63,583 bases of DNA from positions 1 through 63,583 of the forward strand of contig NZ_LTBC01000016.1 of NCBI RefSeq assembly GCF_001594015.1, given 5' to 3'. Position 1 is the first letter of the stretch, and each line of letters starts with the position of its first letter. The notes below the pieces were generated by a model that did not search any database, was not told the origin of the DNA, and saw only the letters and a program-made list of their open reading frames with translations. This DNA comes from Moorella mulderi DSM 14980. Its GTDB lineage: Bacteria > Bacillota > DSM-521 > Neomoorellales > Neomoorellaceae. Shown piece by piece: positions 18,210-28,980 of the stretch. The translations under genes and the position numbers were made by a program.

Positions 18210-19571
18210 TTAATTTCTCCCTCCAGGGCTATTTTCCTGCTCTTCCTTAACATCTTTTTCTAATTTGCCCCAGATTAAACCTCCCCGTAATTCCTGCAGC
18301 CTGACCGGGACAAGGCGTCCTGTCAAATCTAAGTCTGCCGGAAAGGCAACCGTCAGGTAATTGCCGGTATGGCCTTCGAAAACACCCGGTTGACCGGGCA
18401 GGGGCCTTTCTACCAGTACCGTGAGGGTTTCGTTTAAAAACTCCCGGGCATACTGGCGGGCCAGGCGGCGTCCCAGCTGGAGGAGGCACCGTTCCCGGTC
18501 CTTTTTTACCTCGGGGGCTACTTGATCAGGCATGGCCGCCGCCGGGGTACCCCGGCGGGGGGAATAAGGAAAAACATGGATGGCGGCCAGGGCCGCTTCC
18601 TTGACTACCGCCATGGTATTTTGAAACTGGTCTTCCGTTTCCCCGGGAAAGCCGACCATGACATCGCTGGTAAATGCCGCCCGGGGCCGTTTGGAGCGTA
18701 AGGAAGCGATTAACTCCAGGTAGTAACGGCCGGTATAACGGCGTCCCATTTTTTGCAAGATGTCATCATCGCCGCTCTGGAGGGGAATGTGGTAATGGGG
18801 GCAGATAACCTCTTCCTCCGCCAGCACGGCCTTTAATGCGGGGGTAAAATCCAGGGGATCAATGGAGCTGATGCGGAGACGTTCCAGCCCCGGTACCCGG
18901 ACGAGCTTTTTCAGGAGACCGGCCAGGTCTATCCCCCCGGCAAGGTCGCGGCCATAGGCCCCGGTGTGGACGCCGGTGAGGACGATTTCCAGGTACCCGG
19001 CAGCTACCAGGCGTTGCACTTCGGCCAGGATCGCTTCTGGTGCCCGGCTGCGTAACGGCCCGCGGGCATAGGGGACGATGCAGTAAGTACAGAATTCCTC
19101 ACAACCTTCCTGGATCTTGAGAAAGGCCCGGGCCCGGCTTACTTCCACCAGGGGCAGCTCTTCAAAGGCTTCCCCGGGTTCGTGGGCGCGGACGGCGTTA
19201 ACAGGGGTCCCTTCCTCCCTGGCCTTTTCCACCAGTTCTACCAGCCGCCGCCGCTCCCGGGTGCCGACTACCACATCGACGCCGGGGATAGCCAGCACCT
19301 CCCCCGGGGCTACCTGGGCATAGCAGCCGGTAACGGCCACCACTGCCTCCGGGTTGGCCCGGACAGCGCGGCGGATCAGCTGCCGCGACTTGCGGTCACT
19401 GATGTGGGTGACGGTGCAGGTGTGGACGACGTAGACGTCGGCCTTTTCCGGGAAGGGCACGATCTCGTAGCCGGCTGCCAGGAAGAGGTGCTTGATGGCT
19501 TCCAGTTCGTTCTGGTTGACTTTGCAGCCCAGGCTCACCAGGGCCACCCGGGGTGAGGGCACGAGTTTCAC
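18210..19571 (-). CDS. mtaB: tRNA t6A37 methylthiotransferase MtaB
   Basis: This 453-residue radical SAM methylthiotransferase converts t6A37 to ms2t6A in tRNAs reading ANN codons. It has the UPF0004 domain with cluster ligands Cys16, Cys52 and Cys83, the radical SAM CxxxCxxC at Cys156, Cys160 and Cys163, and a C-terminal TRAM domain. GTG start at 19571 after GGAGGATCAGAG. Two small hairpins lie in the leader. Confidence 0.95.
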   Translation of the reverse strand: MKLVPSPRVALVSLGCKVNQNELEAIKHLFLAAGYEIVPFPEKADVYVVHTCTVTHISDRKSRQLIRRAVRANPEAVVAVTGCYAQVAPGEVLAIPGVDVVVGTRERRRLVELVEKAREEGTPVNAVRAHEPGEAFEELPLVEVSRARAFLKIQEGCEEFCTYCIVPYARGPLRSRAPEAILAEVQRLVAAGYLEIVLTGVHTGAYGRDLAGGIDLAGLLKKLVRVPGLERLRISSIDPLDFTPALKAVLAEEEVICPHYHIPLQSGDDDILQKMGRRYTGRYYLELIASLRSKRPRAAFTSDVMVGFPGETEDQFQNTMAVVKEAALAAIHVFPYSPRRGTPAAAMPDQVAPEVKKDRERCLLQLGRRLARQYAREFLNETLTVLVERPLPGQPGVFEGHTGNYLTVAFPADLDLTGRLVPVRLQELRGGLIWGKLEKDVKEEQENSPGGRN

Positions 19572-19600
19572 CTCTGATCCTCCGAAAATAGGGTTCTCCG

Positions 19601-19634
19601 CCAGAAATGGTTCCTTCTGGTCGGGATATGTCCC
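19601..19634 (-). other. two tandem small hairpins in the rsmE-mtaB gap
   Basis: On the minus strand GGGACATATCCC (4-bp stem) is followed by CCAGAA/TTCTGG (perfect 6-bp stem, 8-nt loop). They lie 30-63 bases upstream of mtaB. No T run follows, so this is not a terminator. It may be a structured leader or part of a small RNA; the role is unknown. Confidence 0.35.
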
Positions 19635-19687
19635 TGCGCCGCTCAGGAGTTACGCAAATAAATTTTCATGTCTCGCTAAAGGGGGCG

Positions 19688-20431
19688 TCAGCCCCCCAGC
19701 TCCCCCAGGGCGTACATGACGGCGGCCAGGCAGACCAGTCCGGCCGTTTCTGTCCTCAAGATGCGGGGACCCAGGGTGATGGGTAAACCGCCAAATTTAC
19801 GGGCCAGGTCAATTTCCGCCCGGCTCAAGCCCCCTTCGGGGCCAATAAGCAGGGCCAGTTCCTGTTCCTCCGGGACTGCAGGGAGTATTGACCTGAGGTC
19901 ACGGGAGCGTTCTTCTTCCCAGGGGACCAGCAACAGGGTGCCGGGTTTAAGCCCTGCCAGGGCTGCCTCCAGCTCCAGGGGGCCGTCCACCGCCGGGATC
20001 AGGTGCCGGCGGCTCTGGCGGGCTGCTGCATGCGCCTTTTGCTGCCAGCGTTCCCGGCGCCGGGTGCAGGCCTGTGGGTCCGGCCGGGGGATGGAACGTT
20101 CCGTAACCAGGACGACAATCCGGGCTACCCCTAATTCTGTACATTTTTCAATGATAAAATCCATTTTATCCCCTTTGGGCCAGCCCTGGTAGAGGGTCAC
20201 TTTTACCCGCGGCTCCGGGCTCTCCAGGGGGGCCTTGATGGCCGCGACCACCCGGTCTTTCTGGATGGCTATGATTTCCGCCAGGTACCCCCGGCCGCTG
20301 TTGTCGGCCAGGGAGATGGCCTCCCCCACCCGCAAGCGCAGGACGCGGAGGGCATGATGGGCGTTTTCTCCCTCCAGGATGGCCGGTTCGCCGGGAACGA
20401 TCAGGGCAGGCAGAAAAAAATGGTGGGCCAT
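19688..20431 (-). CDS. rsmE: 16S rRNA m3U1498 methyltransferase
   Basis: This 247-residue SPOUT methyltransferase has an N-terminal PUA-like domain (HHFFLPALIVPGE) and a C-terminal knotted SAM site (LLIGPEGGLSRAEI, then LGPRILRTETA). It methylates U1498 of 16S rRNA. It directly follows dnaJ; the prmA gene that usually stands between them is absent. The stop codon lies within a GGGGGC-GCCCCC hairpin that lacks a clear T run. Confidence 0.95.
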   Translation of the reverse strand: MAHHFFLPALIVPGEPAILEGENAHHALRVLRLRVGEAISLADNSGRGYLAEIIAIQKDRVVAAIKAPLESPEPRVKVTLYQGWPKGDKMDFIIEKCTELGVARIVVLVTERSIPRPDPQACTRRRERWQQKAHAAARQSRRHLIPAVDGPLELEAALAGLKPGTLLLVPWEEERSRDLRSILPAVPEEQELALLIGPEGGLSRAEIDLARKFGGLPITLGPRILRTETAGLVCLAAVMYALGELGG

Positions 20432-20517
20432 AACGGCTCACCCCCTGCAACAGAAGTCGGATACAGGAAGTCGGAGGTCGGCTGCCTGCAGGCAGCCATG
20501 CAGGGATATTAGTAAAG

Positions 20518-21672
<1,155 letters not shown>

Positions 21673-21682
21673 TCACCGGTTA

Positions 21683-23527
21683 TTATTTCTTGTCGTCATC
21701 GACGATTTTGTAGTCGGCATCGTAGACATTGCCGTCCTGTTTCGCCACGCCGGTAGGACCGGTTCCACCCTGGGCCCCGCCGCCGGCCTGGGCACCGGCC
21801 TGCTGGTACACTTTGGTGGTCAGGGTATAGAGGGCCTGGGAAAGGGCTTCCATCTTTTCTTTGATCTTAGCGGAATTCTTGCTGTCCAGGACGTCCTGGA
21901 GTTCTTTCTTCGCCTGTTCGATGCGGTCCACGTCGGCCTTGTCGGCTTTATCTTTAAACTCCTTCAGGGTGCGGTCGGCCTGGTAGATGAGGGAGTCCGC
22001 CTGGTTCCTGGTCTCAATTTCCTCCTTGCGCTTGCGGTCGCTCTCAGCATAGGCCTCGGCATCCTTAACCATGCGCTGGATTTCTTCTTCCGTGAGGCCG
22101 CTGGATGAAGTAATAGTTATGGCCTGCTGTTTACCGGTGGCCAGGTCTTTGGCCGAGACGTGGACGATGCCGTTGGCGTCGATATCAAACTTGACTTCAA
22201 TCTGGGGTACACCCCGGGGCGCCGGCGGGATACCCGTCAGCTGGAAGCGGCCCAGGGTTTTATTGTCGGCGGCCATGGCCCGCTCGCCCTGGAGGACGTG
22301 GATTTCCACCGTGGTCTGGTTGTCGGCGGCGGTGGAAAAGATCTGGCTCTTGGACGTCGGAATGGTGGTGTTGCGTTCAATTATCTTCGTGAACACGCCG
22401 CCCAGGGTTTCAATGCCGAGGGATAGCGGGGTAACATCCAGGAGCAGGACGTCCTTGACCTCGCCGGCCAGGACCCCGGCCTGAATGGCTGCCCCCAGGG
22501 CGACACACTCATCCGGGTTAATACCCTTATGGGGCTCTTTGCCCAGGATCTTGCGCACCGTCTCCTGGACCAGGGGCACCCTGGTGGAGCCGCCTACCAG
22601 TAACACCTTGTCAATATCCTTGGGCTCCAGCCCGGCGTCAGCCAGGGCCTGCCTGGTGGGACCAACGGTCTTTTCTACCAGGTCGGCTATCAGTTCTTCA
22701 AACTTGGCCCGGGTGAGATTCACATCCAGGTGGATGGGGCCGCTGGGCGTCGCCGAGATGAAGGGCAGGTTAATGTTGGTGCTGGTCATGCTGGAAAGCT
22801 CAATTTTAGCTTTTTCCGCCGCTTCCTTCAGGCGCTGCATGGCCATTTTATCCTGCCTCAGGTCTACCCCGTGCTCCCGGCGGCAGATGTCTACCAGGTA
22901 GTCCATAATCCGCTGGTCAAAGTCATCGCCGCCCAGGCGGTTATTGCCGCTGGTGGCCTTAACTTCAAAAACGCCATCCCCCAGCTCCAGGATGGAAACG
23001 TCAAAGGTACCGCCACCCAGGTCATAAACCAGGATGGTCTGGTCTTCTTCTTTATCCAGGCCGTAGGCCAGGGAGGCTGCCGTCGGCTCGTTGATAATAC
23101 GCAGTACCTCCAGGCCGGCAATGCGGCCGGCGTCTTTAGTGGCCTGGCGCTGGCTGTCAGTAAAGTAGGCCGGTACCGTGATAACCGCCTGGGTCACCTT
23201 TTCCCCCAGGTAGGCTTCCGCGTCAGCCTTCAGCTTTTGCAGGATCATGGCCGATATTTCCTGGGGGGTATATTCCTTGTCATCGATTTTTACTTTATAG
23301 CTGGTGCCCATATGGCGTTTAATGGACATGACGGTCCGGTCAGGATTGGTGATGGCCTGGCGTTTGGCCACCTGGCCGACAACCCGCTCGCCGTCCTTGG
23401 TAAAGGCCACTACTGAAGGCGTGGTGCGGCCGCCTTCCGCATTGGGGATGACTACTGCTTCCCCGCCTTCCATGACGGCTACGCAGGAGTTAGTTGTACC
23501 CAGGTCGATACCGATTACTTTACCCAT
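21683..23527 (-). CDS. dnaK: chaperone DnaK (Hsp70)
   Basis: This 614-residue Hsp70 has the ATPase signatures [14 protein letters not shown] and [14 protein letters not shown], the substrate-binding domain and a Gly/Ala/Gln-rich C-terminal tail. The gap to grpE upstream (23528-23796) is enlarged to 269 bases by a dispersed repeat. Expression is expected from the CIRCE-controlled promoter before hrcA. Confidence 0.98.
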   Translation of the reverse strand: MGKVIGIDLGTTNSCVAVMEGGEAVVIPNAEGGRTTPSVVAFTKDGERVVGQVAKRQAITNPDRTVMSIKRHMGTSYKVKIDDKEYTPQEISAMILQKLKADAEAYLGEKVTQAVITVPAYFTDSQRQATKDAGRIAGLEVLRIINEPTAASLAYGLDKEEDQTILVYDLGGGTFDVSILELGDGVFEVKATSGNNRLGGDDFDQRIMDYLVDICRREHGVDLRQDKMAMQRLKEAAEKAKIELSSMTSTNINLPFISATPSGPIHLDVNLTRAKFEELIADLVEKTVGPTRQALADAGLEPKDIDKVLLVGGSTRVPLVQETVRKILGKEPHKGINPDECVALGAAIQAGVLAGEVKDVLLLDVTPLSLGIETLGGVFTKIIERNTTIPTSKSQIFSTAADNQTTVEIHVLQGERAMAADNKTLGRFQLTGIPPAPRGVPQIEVKFDIDANGIVHVSAKDLATGKQQAITITSSSGLTEEEIQRMVKDAEAYAESDRKRKEEIETRNQADSLIYQADRTLKEFKDKADKADVDRIEQAKKELQDVLDSKNSAKIKEKMEALSQALYTLTTKVYQQAGAQAGGGAQGGTGPTGVAKQDGNVYDADYKIVDDDKK

Positions 23528-23580
23528 TGTGATCTACCTCCTGTTCTCCAGCTTCTACCCTGAAAATAACTTCGCTCCAG

Positions 23581-23790
23581 GCTGGCATTGTTTTTGCTCG
23601 CTCCCTGGTCCTCGCGGATCAGCCTACGGCTCAGCCTCGGGCTCGGGCGGGGTTCCCGGCCTATTCGGCATCCTTGCCTCAGAGGCCGGCCTCGGACATC
23701 CTGTCCTCGGCCCCGCCCTCGCTCCTCGGCTTCGCCAAGGCTGCTCAACCGCTCGGACCAAGTCGCTCGCTCCAAACAAATGCCAGCCAC
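23581..23790 (+). repeat. MITE-like dispersed repeat, copy A
   Basis: This 210-base copy lies between grpE and dnaK. Its ends are imperfect inverted repeats (GCTGGCATTGTTT inward, and the same on the other strand). Read on the plus strand it is open in one frame throughout (70 codons), with peptide blocks such as AGFPAYSASLPQRPASD and GPSRSLQT shared with copy B. The central ~50 bases are nearly identical to copy B. No target duplication is obvious. Confidence 0.85.
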
Positions 23791-23796
23791 TTATCT

Positions 23797-24510
23797 TCAT
23801 CCTTCTGATGGTGCCGCGTTAGCGGCATGAGGGTCTTGTTTGGTTTCCTGTTCTGTGGCACCGGCCGCTACCGCCACTTTGACCATGGCCGGCCGTAAAA
23901 GTTTGCCATGCAAAGTATAACCCCGGCGGAACTCTTCGACCACCAGGTTTATTTTATCCGGTTCCGGTGTTTCTTCCCGCGCTACTGCTTCGTGAACTTC
24001 AGGATCAAAGGGCTGGCCCAGGGCGGCTACGGGCATTAGCCCTTCCTGGCTTAAAATTTCTTTTAAAAGACGCAGGGTCATCTCCACGCCGGTTTCCAGG
24101 GCCTGCTTTTCCGCTCCTGCAGCTGCTGCCAGGGCCCGCTCCAGGTTATCAAGGACGGGCAAGAGGCTCTCAATGAGCCTGGCATTGGCCAGCCGGGTTA
24201 GTTCTTCCTGCTCGCGGCGGGTACGCTTGCGGTAGTTGTCAAAATCGGCCTGCAGGCGCAAATAGCGCTGCTGCAGCCCGGCTAAAGCTTCCTCTTTAGC
24301 GGCCAGCTCCGCCTGGAGGCGGGTTAATATTTCATTTTCCTCGCCCGGTTCTTCACCGGCCCCTGCCGGGCCGTCTTTGGCTTCCGGCGTTGCTGCTTCC
24401 CCTGCTTCTCCGGCAGGCGGTTCTCCCGGGCTGGTCAGCCTTTCTTCCCTTTCCCCACTTGCCGGTCCATTATTCATTTTATTATCCTTATTATCCTGTT
24501 TGGCATCCAT
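23797..24510 (-). CDS. grpE: nucleotide exchange factor GrpE
   Basis: This 237-residue GrpE has an acidic, low-complexity N-terminal ~60 residues, a long coiled coil and a C-terminal beta domain (FDPEVHEAVAREE, RRGYTLHGKLLRPAMVKVA). It releases ADP from DnaK. The last ~20 residues are an unconserved tail. Start at ATG 24510; a second ATG at residue 12 behind AAGGA is also possible. Confidence 0.95.
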   Translation of the reverse strand: MDAKQDNKDNKMNNGPASGEREERLTSPGEPPAGEAGEAATPEAKDGPAGAGEEPGEENEILTRLQAELAAKEEALAGLQQRYLRLQADFDNYRKRTRREQEELTRLANARLIESLLPVLDNLERALAAAAGAEKQALETGVEMTLRLLKEILSQEGLMPVAALGQPFDPEVHEAVAREETPEPDKINLVVEEFRRGYTLHGKLLRPAMVKVAVAAGATEQETKQDPHAANAAPSEG

Positions 24511-24535
24511 AACTTCTTACGGTCACTCCCTTCGT

Positions 24536-24564
24536 AAAAAAAGCCAGCACCCAAAGGCACCGGC
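24536..24564 (-). terminator. terminator between hrcA and grpE
   Basis: On the minus strand GCCGGTGCC and the following GGTGCTGGC pair fully (three G-U pairs) around a short loop and lead into seven T. Lying inside the heat-shock operon, it probably tunes the ratio of repressor to chaperone transcripts. Confidence 0.7.
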
Positions 24565-24586
24565 CTGGTCCAGGTGGCCCTGAAAC

Positions 24587-25621
24587 TCAGCGGTAAAATT
24601 GCGTCAAGGACCGGGATAAGCTATCGGCCACACACTGGAGGACCGATATAACCCGGGAATAATGCATCCGCGTTGGTCCGAGTAAGCCCACTTTGCCCAT
24701 TATTTTCCCTTCGACGGCATAGCTAATCGTTACTACACTGCATTTATCAATGCCTTCTTCTTTATTCTCCTGGCCGATCCTGATGGTCAGGCCGCTTCCC
24801 GGAGTGGCTTTAAAAATACGCCGCAGGGCCTCTTCCCGCTCGAGAAAAGCCAGGATTTCCTTGACCTTCTCTAAATTTTTAAACTCCGGCTGGCTTAAAA
24901 TGTTGAGGATGCCTTCCAGGTAAACCTTCTCGCTGCCTTCCAGGGCCAGGATTTGTTGCAAAAGGTCAATCACCTGTTTGATTAAACCCCGGTGCTGGGC
25001 TACTTCCCGGTAGATATCCCTCAATACCGCCTGGCGCAGCTCTTCCAGGGCTATACCCTGCAGGCTGGCATTGAGAACACGGGAGATACGGGTAAGATCC
25101 TCCGTGGTTACATTGCCGGGAATGGTAAAGATCCGGTGCTCAACCATACCGGTGCTCGTGACTGCCACCAGCAAGGCCTTGTTGGTTGAATGGACAGGTA
25201 AAATCTGCACCTGCTCCAGGATGGCATTGTTCTGGTTTGGTCCCAGGGCAATTGCCGTATAGGCGGTCATCTCGGAAAGTAAACGGGCTGTTTCCTCCAG
25301 GACCTGCTCGATTTCCAGCATTTTTTGGTTATAGCGCTGGCGCACGTATTCTTCTTCCGCCGGGGTTAATTTTTCCGGCTCCATAAGGCAGTCAACGTAG
25401 TAACGATAACCGTAGTCCGAAGGTATACGGCCGGCCGAGGTATGGGGTTGCTCCAGTAAGCCCATTTCCTCCAGGTCGGCCATCTCATTCCGGATGGTGG
25501 CCGGACTTACCCCCAGGTTGTACCGCCGGGCAATGGTACGTGAGCCTACCGGTTCGCCGGTAAGGATATAATCCTGGACAATGGCGGCCAGGACCTGCTT
25601 TTTCCGCTCATCCATCCGCAT
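24587..25621 (-). CDS. hrcA: heat-inducible transcription repressor HrcA
   Basis: This 344-residue HrcA has an N-terminal winged helix (RRYNLGVSPATIRNEMADLEE) and GAF-like inserted domains. It binds CIRCE and is kept active by GroE. A perfect CIRCE lies 16 bases upstream of its start, so the operon is autoregulated. ATG at 25621 after AAGAAGGTGAG. Confidence 0.97.
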   Translation of the reverse strand: MRMDERKKQVLAAIVQDYILTGEPVGSRTIARRYNLGVSPATIRNEMADLEEMGLLEQPHTSAGRIPSDYGYRYYVDCLMEPEKLTPAEEEYVRQRYNQKMLEIEQVLEETARLLSEMTAYTAIALGPNQNNAILEQVQILPVHSTNKALLVAVTSTGMVEHRIFTIPGNVTTEDLTRISRVLNASLQGIALEELRQAVLRDIYREVAQHRGLIKQVIDLLQQILALEGSEKVYLEGILNILSQPEFKNLEKVKEILAFLEREEALRRIFKATPGSGLTIRIGQENKEEGIDKCSVVTISYAVEGKIMGKVGLLGPTRMHYSRVISVLQCVADSLSRSLTQFYR

Positions 25622-25636
25622 GTTCTCACCTTCTTA

Positions 25637-25663
25637 TTAGCACTCTTAAGGCCAGAGTGCTAA
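25637..25663 (-). promoter_or_regulatory. CIRCE operator (HrcA binding site)
   Basis: TTAGCACTC, nine bases, GAGTGCTAA: a perfect match to the CIRCE inverted repeat. It is located just after the predicted transcription start of the hrcA operon. Confidence 0.97.
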
Positions 25664-25675
25664 GAGCTTACTTAA

Positions 25676-25704
25676 AACATACCACCCGCCTTTAGTTTTG
25701 TCAA
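25676..25704 (-). promoter_or_regulatory. sigma-A promoter of the hrcA-grpE-dnaK-dnaJ operon
   Basis: TTGACA (25704-25699), a 17-base spacer and TATGTT (25681-25676) on the minus strand, directly upstream of CIRCE. Confidence 0.85.
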
Positions 25705-25717
25705 GGGAAAGTAAGGG

Positions 25718-27061
25718 CTAGACAAACTGCACAAAAACTTCATTGGCCAGGGGCAAACCCTTTTCGGTGAGCCTTAAATGGCCGTTTTTTTCCTCTACCA
25801 GTCCTGCCTGGTAGAGCCGGTCCAGTTCCCGGGCATAAATCTCCCGGGCGTCAACCCAGAAACGCTGCCGGAAGGCCTGCAAGTCGACGCCGGCCAGCAG
25901 GCGCAGGCCCATAAACATGGTTTCGGCCATCTGCTGGCGGGGCGTTAAGGTTTCTATTTCCGCCCGGGGCAGCCGGCCGCGGGATAAGGTGTGCCGGTAC
26001 TGGTGCAGGTCGCTATAATTCTGCCAGCGCCGGCCCTGCCAGGAGGAGGCTGCGGCCGCCCCCAGGCCCAGGTAGGGCTGGTTTAACCAGTAAGTGAGGT
26101 TGTGGCGGCACTGGTACCCCGGCCGGGCGAAGTTGGATATTTCGTACTGCCGGTAACCGGCAGCCGTAAGGATAACCCGGGCTTCCTGGTACATGGCCAG
26201 TTCCAGTTCTTCCCCGGGCAAGGGTAACTCGCCGGCAGCCGCTAGCTTTCCCCAGGGTGTACCTTCCTCCACCTGGAGGCTGTAAGCGGCAATATGCTCG
26301 GGCTGCAGGGCAACGGCTTCTCTTAAAGTAGCCCGCCAGCCGTCCAGGGTCTGGCCCGGCAGGCCGAAGATCAGGTCCAGGTTGATGTTGCTAAAGCCGG
26401 CCCGGCGCGCCAGCTCGCAGGCCTGGTAGGTGTCCCGGCGCCGGTGGATGCGGCCCATAGCACCAAGGAGGTCGTCGTCAAAGGCCTGGGCTCCCAGGGA
26501 GAGGCGGTTCACCCCGGCGGCCCGCAGGTCCCGGAGTTTAGCTTCATCTACCGTGCCGGGGTTAGCCTCTATAGAAACTTCCGCCCCCGGCTGCCGGCCG
26601 AAGTAGCGGGCCACGGCGTCTAGGACCTGCTCCAGATCCCGGGCGGAGAGCAGGGTCGGGGTACCGCCGCCGATATAAACAGTGGCCGCAGGTCCCGGTT
26701 GCCACTTCTGGGACACCAGAGCCATTTCCCGCTCCAGGTCCCGGCAGTAGGCGGCCATTTCCTCCGGTGACCGGCCGGGATAGGAAACGAAGTCGCAGTA
26801 ATGGCACTTGCGGATGCAGAAGGGGATATGGATGTAGAGGGCGTGGCTGGCTTTTGTTTGGAGTGAGCGACTTGGCCCGAGCGGTGAAGTGGCCTTGGTG
26901 AAGCCGAAGAGTGAGGGCGGGGCCGAGGACAGGAGGTCCGAGGCCGGCCTCTGAGGCAAGGATGCCGAATAGGCCGGGAACCCCGCCTTAAGCCTTACGG
27001 CTGAAACCTTAGGCCACTCCGCAAGGGCCAGGGAGCGAGCGAAAACAAAGCCAGCTACCAT
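25718..27061 (-). CDS. hemW: radical SAM heme chaperone HemW with repeat-encoded N-terminal extension
   Basis: The frame encodes 447 residues. The family part begins at about residue 74 (LYIHIPFCIRKCHYC, radical SAM cysteines 82, 86 and 89) and continues through the HemN-like barrel (YIGGGTPTLL) to a C-terminal HemN_C region. HemW binds heme and is thought to insert it into client proteins; it is often mis-named coproporphyrinogen oxidase. Residues 3-73 are encoded by a dispersed repeat (26843-27055). No ATG or GTG, and only an unsupported TTG, lies between the repeat and the family N-terminus, so translation most likely starts at ATG 27061, one base after the lepA stop region, and produces the extension. 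Confidence 0.92.
   Translation of the reverse strand: MVAGFVFARSLALAEWPKVSAVRLKAGFPAYSASLPQRPASDLLSSAPPSLFGFTKATSPLGPSRSLQTKASHALYIHIPFCIRKCHYCDFVSYPGRSPEEMAAYCRDLEREMALVSQKWQPGPAATVYIGGGTPTLLSARDLEQVLDAVARYFGRQPGAEVSIEANPGTVDEAKLRDLRAAGVNRLSLGAQAFDDDLLGAMGRIHRRRDTYQACELARRAGFSNINLDLIFGLPGQTLDGWRATLREAVALQPEHIAAYSLQVEEGTPWGKLAAAGELPLPGEELELAMYQEARVILTAAGYRQYEISNFARPGYQCRHNLTYWLNQPYLGLGAAAASSWQGRRWQNYSDLHQYRHTLSRGRLPRAEIETLTPRQQMAETMFMGLRLLAGVDLQAFRQRFWVDAREIYARELDRLYQAGLVEEKNGHLRLTEKGLPLANEVFVQFV
26843..27055 (-). repeat. MITE-like dispersed repeat, copy B, fused in frame to hemW
   Basis: This 213-base copy is in reverse orientation to copy A. Its ends show the same GCTGGC-type inverted repeats. 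The length is an exact multiple of three and the frame is open throughout, joining hemW codon 2 to the first family codon. It differs from copy A most in the stretch between residues about 13 and 25. Confidence 0.85.
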
Positions 27062-27064
27062 ATC

Positions 27065-28870
27065 CTACGACTTCCCTACCTTCAGCACGGCCATAAAGGC
27101 CTCCTGGGGGATGTCCACCGTGCCCACCTGTTTCATGCGCTTCTTGCCTTCCTTTTGTTTCTCCAGGAGCTTGCGCTTCCGCGTCACATCGCCGCCGTAA
27201 CACTTGGCCAGGACGTTTTTGCGCAGCGCCGGGATGGTTTCCCGGGCGATGACCCGGCTGCCGATGGCGGCCTGGATGGGAACGTCAAAGAGCTGGCGCG
27301 GGATCAGCTGGCGCAGGCGTTCCACCAGGGCCCGGCCGCGGTGGTAGGCCTGGTCCCGGTGGGTGATCACCGACAGGGCATCCACCACTTCATTATTAAT
27401 AAGGATATCCATCTTTACCAGCTCTGCCGGCCGGTAGCCCTTGACTTCATAATCCAGGGATGCATAGCCCCGCGTCCGGCTCTTAAGCTGGTCAAAGAAG
27501 TCGTAGATAATTTCCGCCAGGGGCAGGTCGTATTTTAAAGCAACCCTTTTCTCGGAAAGGTAATCCATATTAAGGAAAGTACCGCGTTTTTCCTGGCAGA
27601 GTTCCATTACCGGACCTACATATTCTTTGGGTGTCATAATGGTGGCCTCGACGTAGGGCTCTTCAATATGGTCTATCAGGTTAGGTGCCGGCAGGGCGGT
27701 GGGATTGTCAACCATCTCCACCCGCCCGTCGGTCCGCACCACCCGGTAGACTACGCTGGGCGCGGTAGTTATGAGTTCCAGACCGTACTCCCTTTCCAGC
27801 CGCTCCTGGATAATCTCCATGTGCAGGAGCCCCAGGAAGCCACAGCGAAAGCCGAAACCCAGGGCCACCGAGGTTTCCGGCTCAAAGCTCAAAGAGGCGT
27901 CATTTAACTGCAGCTTTTCCAGGGCGTCCCGCAGGCTGTCAAATTGTTCCGAGTCCACCGGGAACAGGCCGCAGTAAACCATGGGCATTACCCTGCGGTA
28001 GCCCGGCAAGGGCTCCCTGGCCGGCCGGCTGGCGCTGGTGATGGTGTCGCCGACCCGGGTATCCTTGACATTTTTAATGCTGGCGGAGAGAAAGCCCACC
28101 TCGCCGGCGGCCAGTGTTGTGACCTGCCGTGGCGCCGGGGTGAAAACGCCCACCTCATTGACTTCAAATTCGGCCCCCGTAGCCATGAAACGGATGCGGT
28201 CGCCCTTTTGCACCCGGCCCTCGACAACCCTGATATAGGGGATAGCCCCCCGGTAGCTATCAAAGATGGAATCAAAAATCAGCGCCTTTAAGGGCGCTTC
28301 CCGGTCGCCCCGGGGCGGGGGAATGCGCCGGACGATGGCCTCCAGGATCTCTTCCGTCCCCACCCCGGTTTTAGCCGAGGCCAGGATGGCTTCACTGGCG
28401 TCCAGGCCGATGACGTCTTCTATCTCGCGGCGTACCCGTTCCGGCTCGGCATTGGGCAGATCGATTTTATTGATAACCGGGATAATTTCCAGGTTGTGTT
28501 CCAGGGCGAGGTAAACATTGGCCAGGGTCTGGGCTTCAATGCCCTGGGCCGCGTCAACCACCAGCAGGGCGCCTTCACAGGCCGCCAGGCTCCGTGATAC
28601 TTCATAGGTAAAGTCCACGTGTCCCGGGGTGTCAATCAAGTTTAAAACATATTCCCGGCCGTCCCGGGCTCTATATTTCAAGCGGACCGCCTGAAGCTTG
28701 ATGGTGATGCCGCGCTCCCGTTCCAGTTCCATGGTATCCAGGACCTGGTCCACCATCTCCCGCTTGCTCAAAGCACCGGTATACTCCAGGAGGCGGTCGG
28801 CCAGGGTAGACTTGCCGTGGTCAATATGGGCAATGATGCAGAAATTACGGATATTTTTTTGCTCCGTCAC
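27065..28870 (-). CDS. lepA: elongation factor 4 (LepA)
   Basis: This full-length 601-residue translational GTPase has G1 [11 protein letters not shown]3 DTPGH, G4 NKIDLPNA and the LepA-specific C-terminal domain ([20 protein letters not shown]). It back-translocates or remodels ribosomes under stress. ATG at 28870. A perfect TATAAT on the minus strand at 28931-28926 is a likely -10 box. Confidence 0.97.
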   Translation of the reverse strand: MTEQKNIRNFCIIAHIDHGKSTLADRLLEYTGALSKREMVDQVLDTMELERERGITIKLQAVRLKYRARDGREYVLNLIDTPGHVDFTYEVSRSLAACEGALLVVDAAQGIEAQTLANVYLALEHNLEIIPVINKIDLPNAEPERVRREIEDVIGLDASEAILASAKTGVGTEEILEAIVRRIPPPRGDREAPLKALIFDSIFDSYRGAIPYIRVVEGRVQKGDRIRFMATGAEFEVNEVGVFTPAPRQVTTLAAGEVGFLSASIKNVKDTRVGDTITSASRPAREPLPGYRRVMPMVYCGLFPVDSEQFDSLRDALEKLQLNDASLSFEPETSVALGFGFRCGFLGLLHMEIIQERLEREYGLELITTAPSVVYRVVRTDGRVEMVDNPTALPAPNLIDHIEEPYVEATIMTPKEYVGPVMELCQEKRGTFLNMDYLSEKRVALKYDLPLAEIIYDFFDQLKSRTRGYASLDYEVKGYRPAELVKMDILINNEVVDALSVITHRDQAYHRGRALVERLRQLIPRQLFDVPIQAAIGSRVIARETIPALRKNVLAKCYGGDVTRKRKLLEKQKEGKKRMKQVGTVDIPQEAFMAVLKVGKS

Positions 28871-28930
28871 TAAATAACTTCCTCCCCCGCAAATCGGAAG
28901 CCAGATGCATCTGGTGGACGGCTTTATTAT

Positions 28931-28966
28931 AACAGAAAGCGGGCCGGGCTAAAAGCCCGGCCCGCC
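28931..28966 (-). terminator. GC-rich terminator after holin-like gene
   Basis: GCGGGCCGGGCT (28939-28950) and its complement (28954-28965) form a perfect 12-bp stem with a three-base loop. On the minus strand it is followed by TTTCTGTT. It ends the holin-like transcript; the lepA -10 box lies right beyond. Confidence 0.75.
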
Positions 28967-28980
28967 CGGCAGCTCATTTC

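Noticed and set aside
23515-23830. Small frames on both strands between grpE and dnaK
   Set aside because: They lie within the dispersed repeat. The conserved frame has no start or ribosome site here, so no gene is called.
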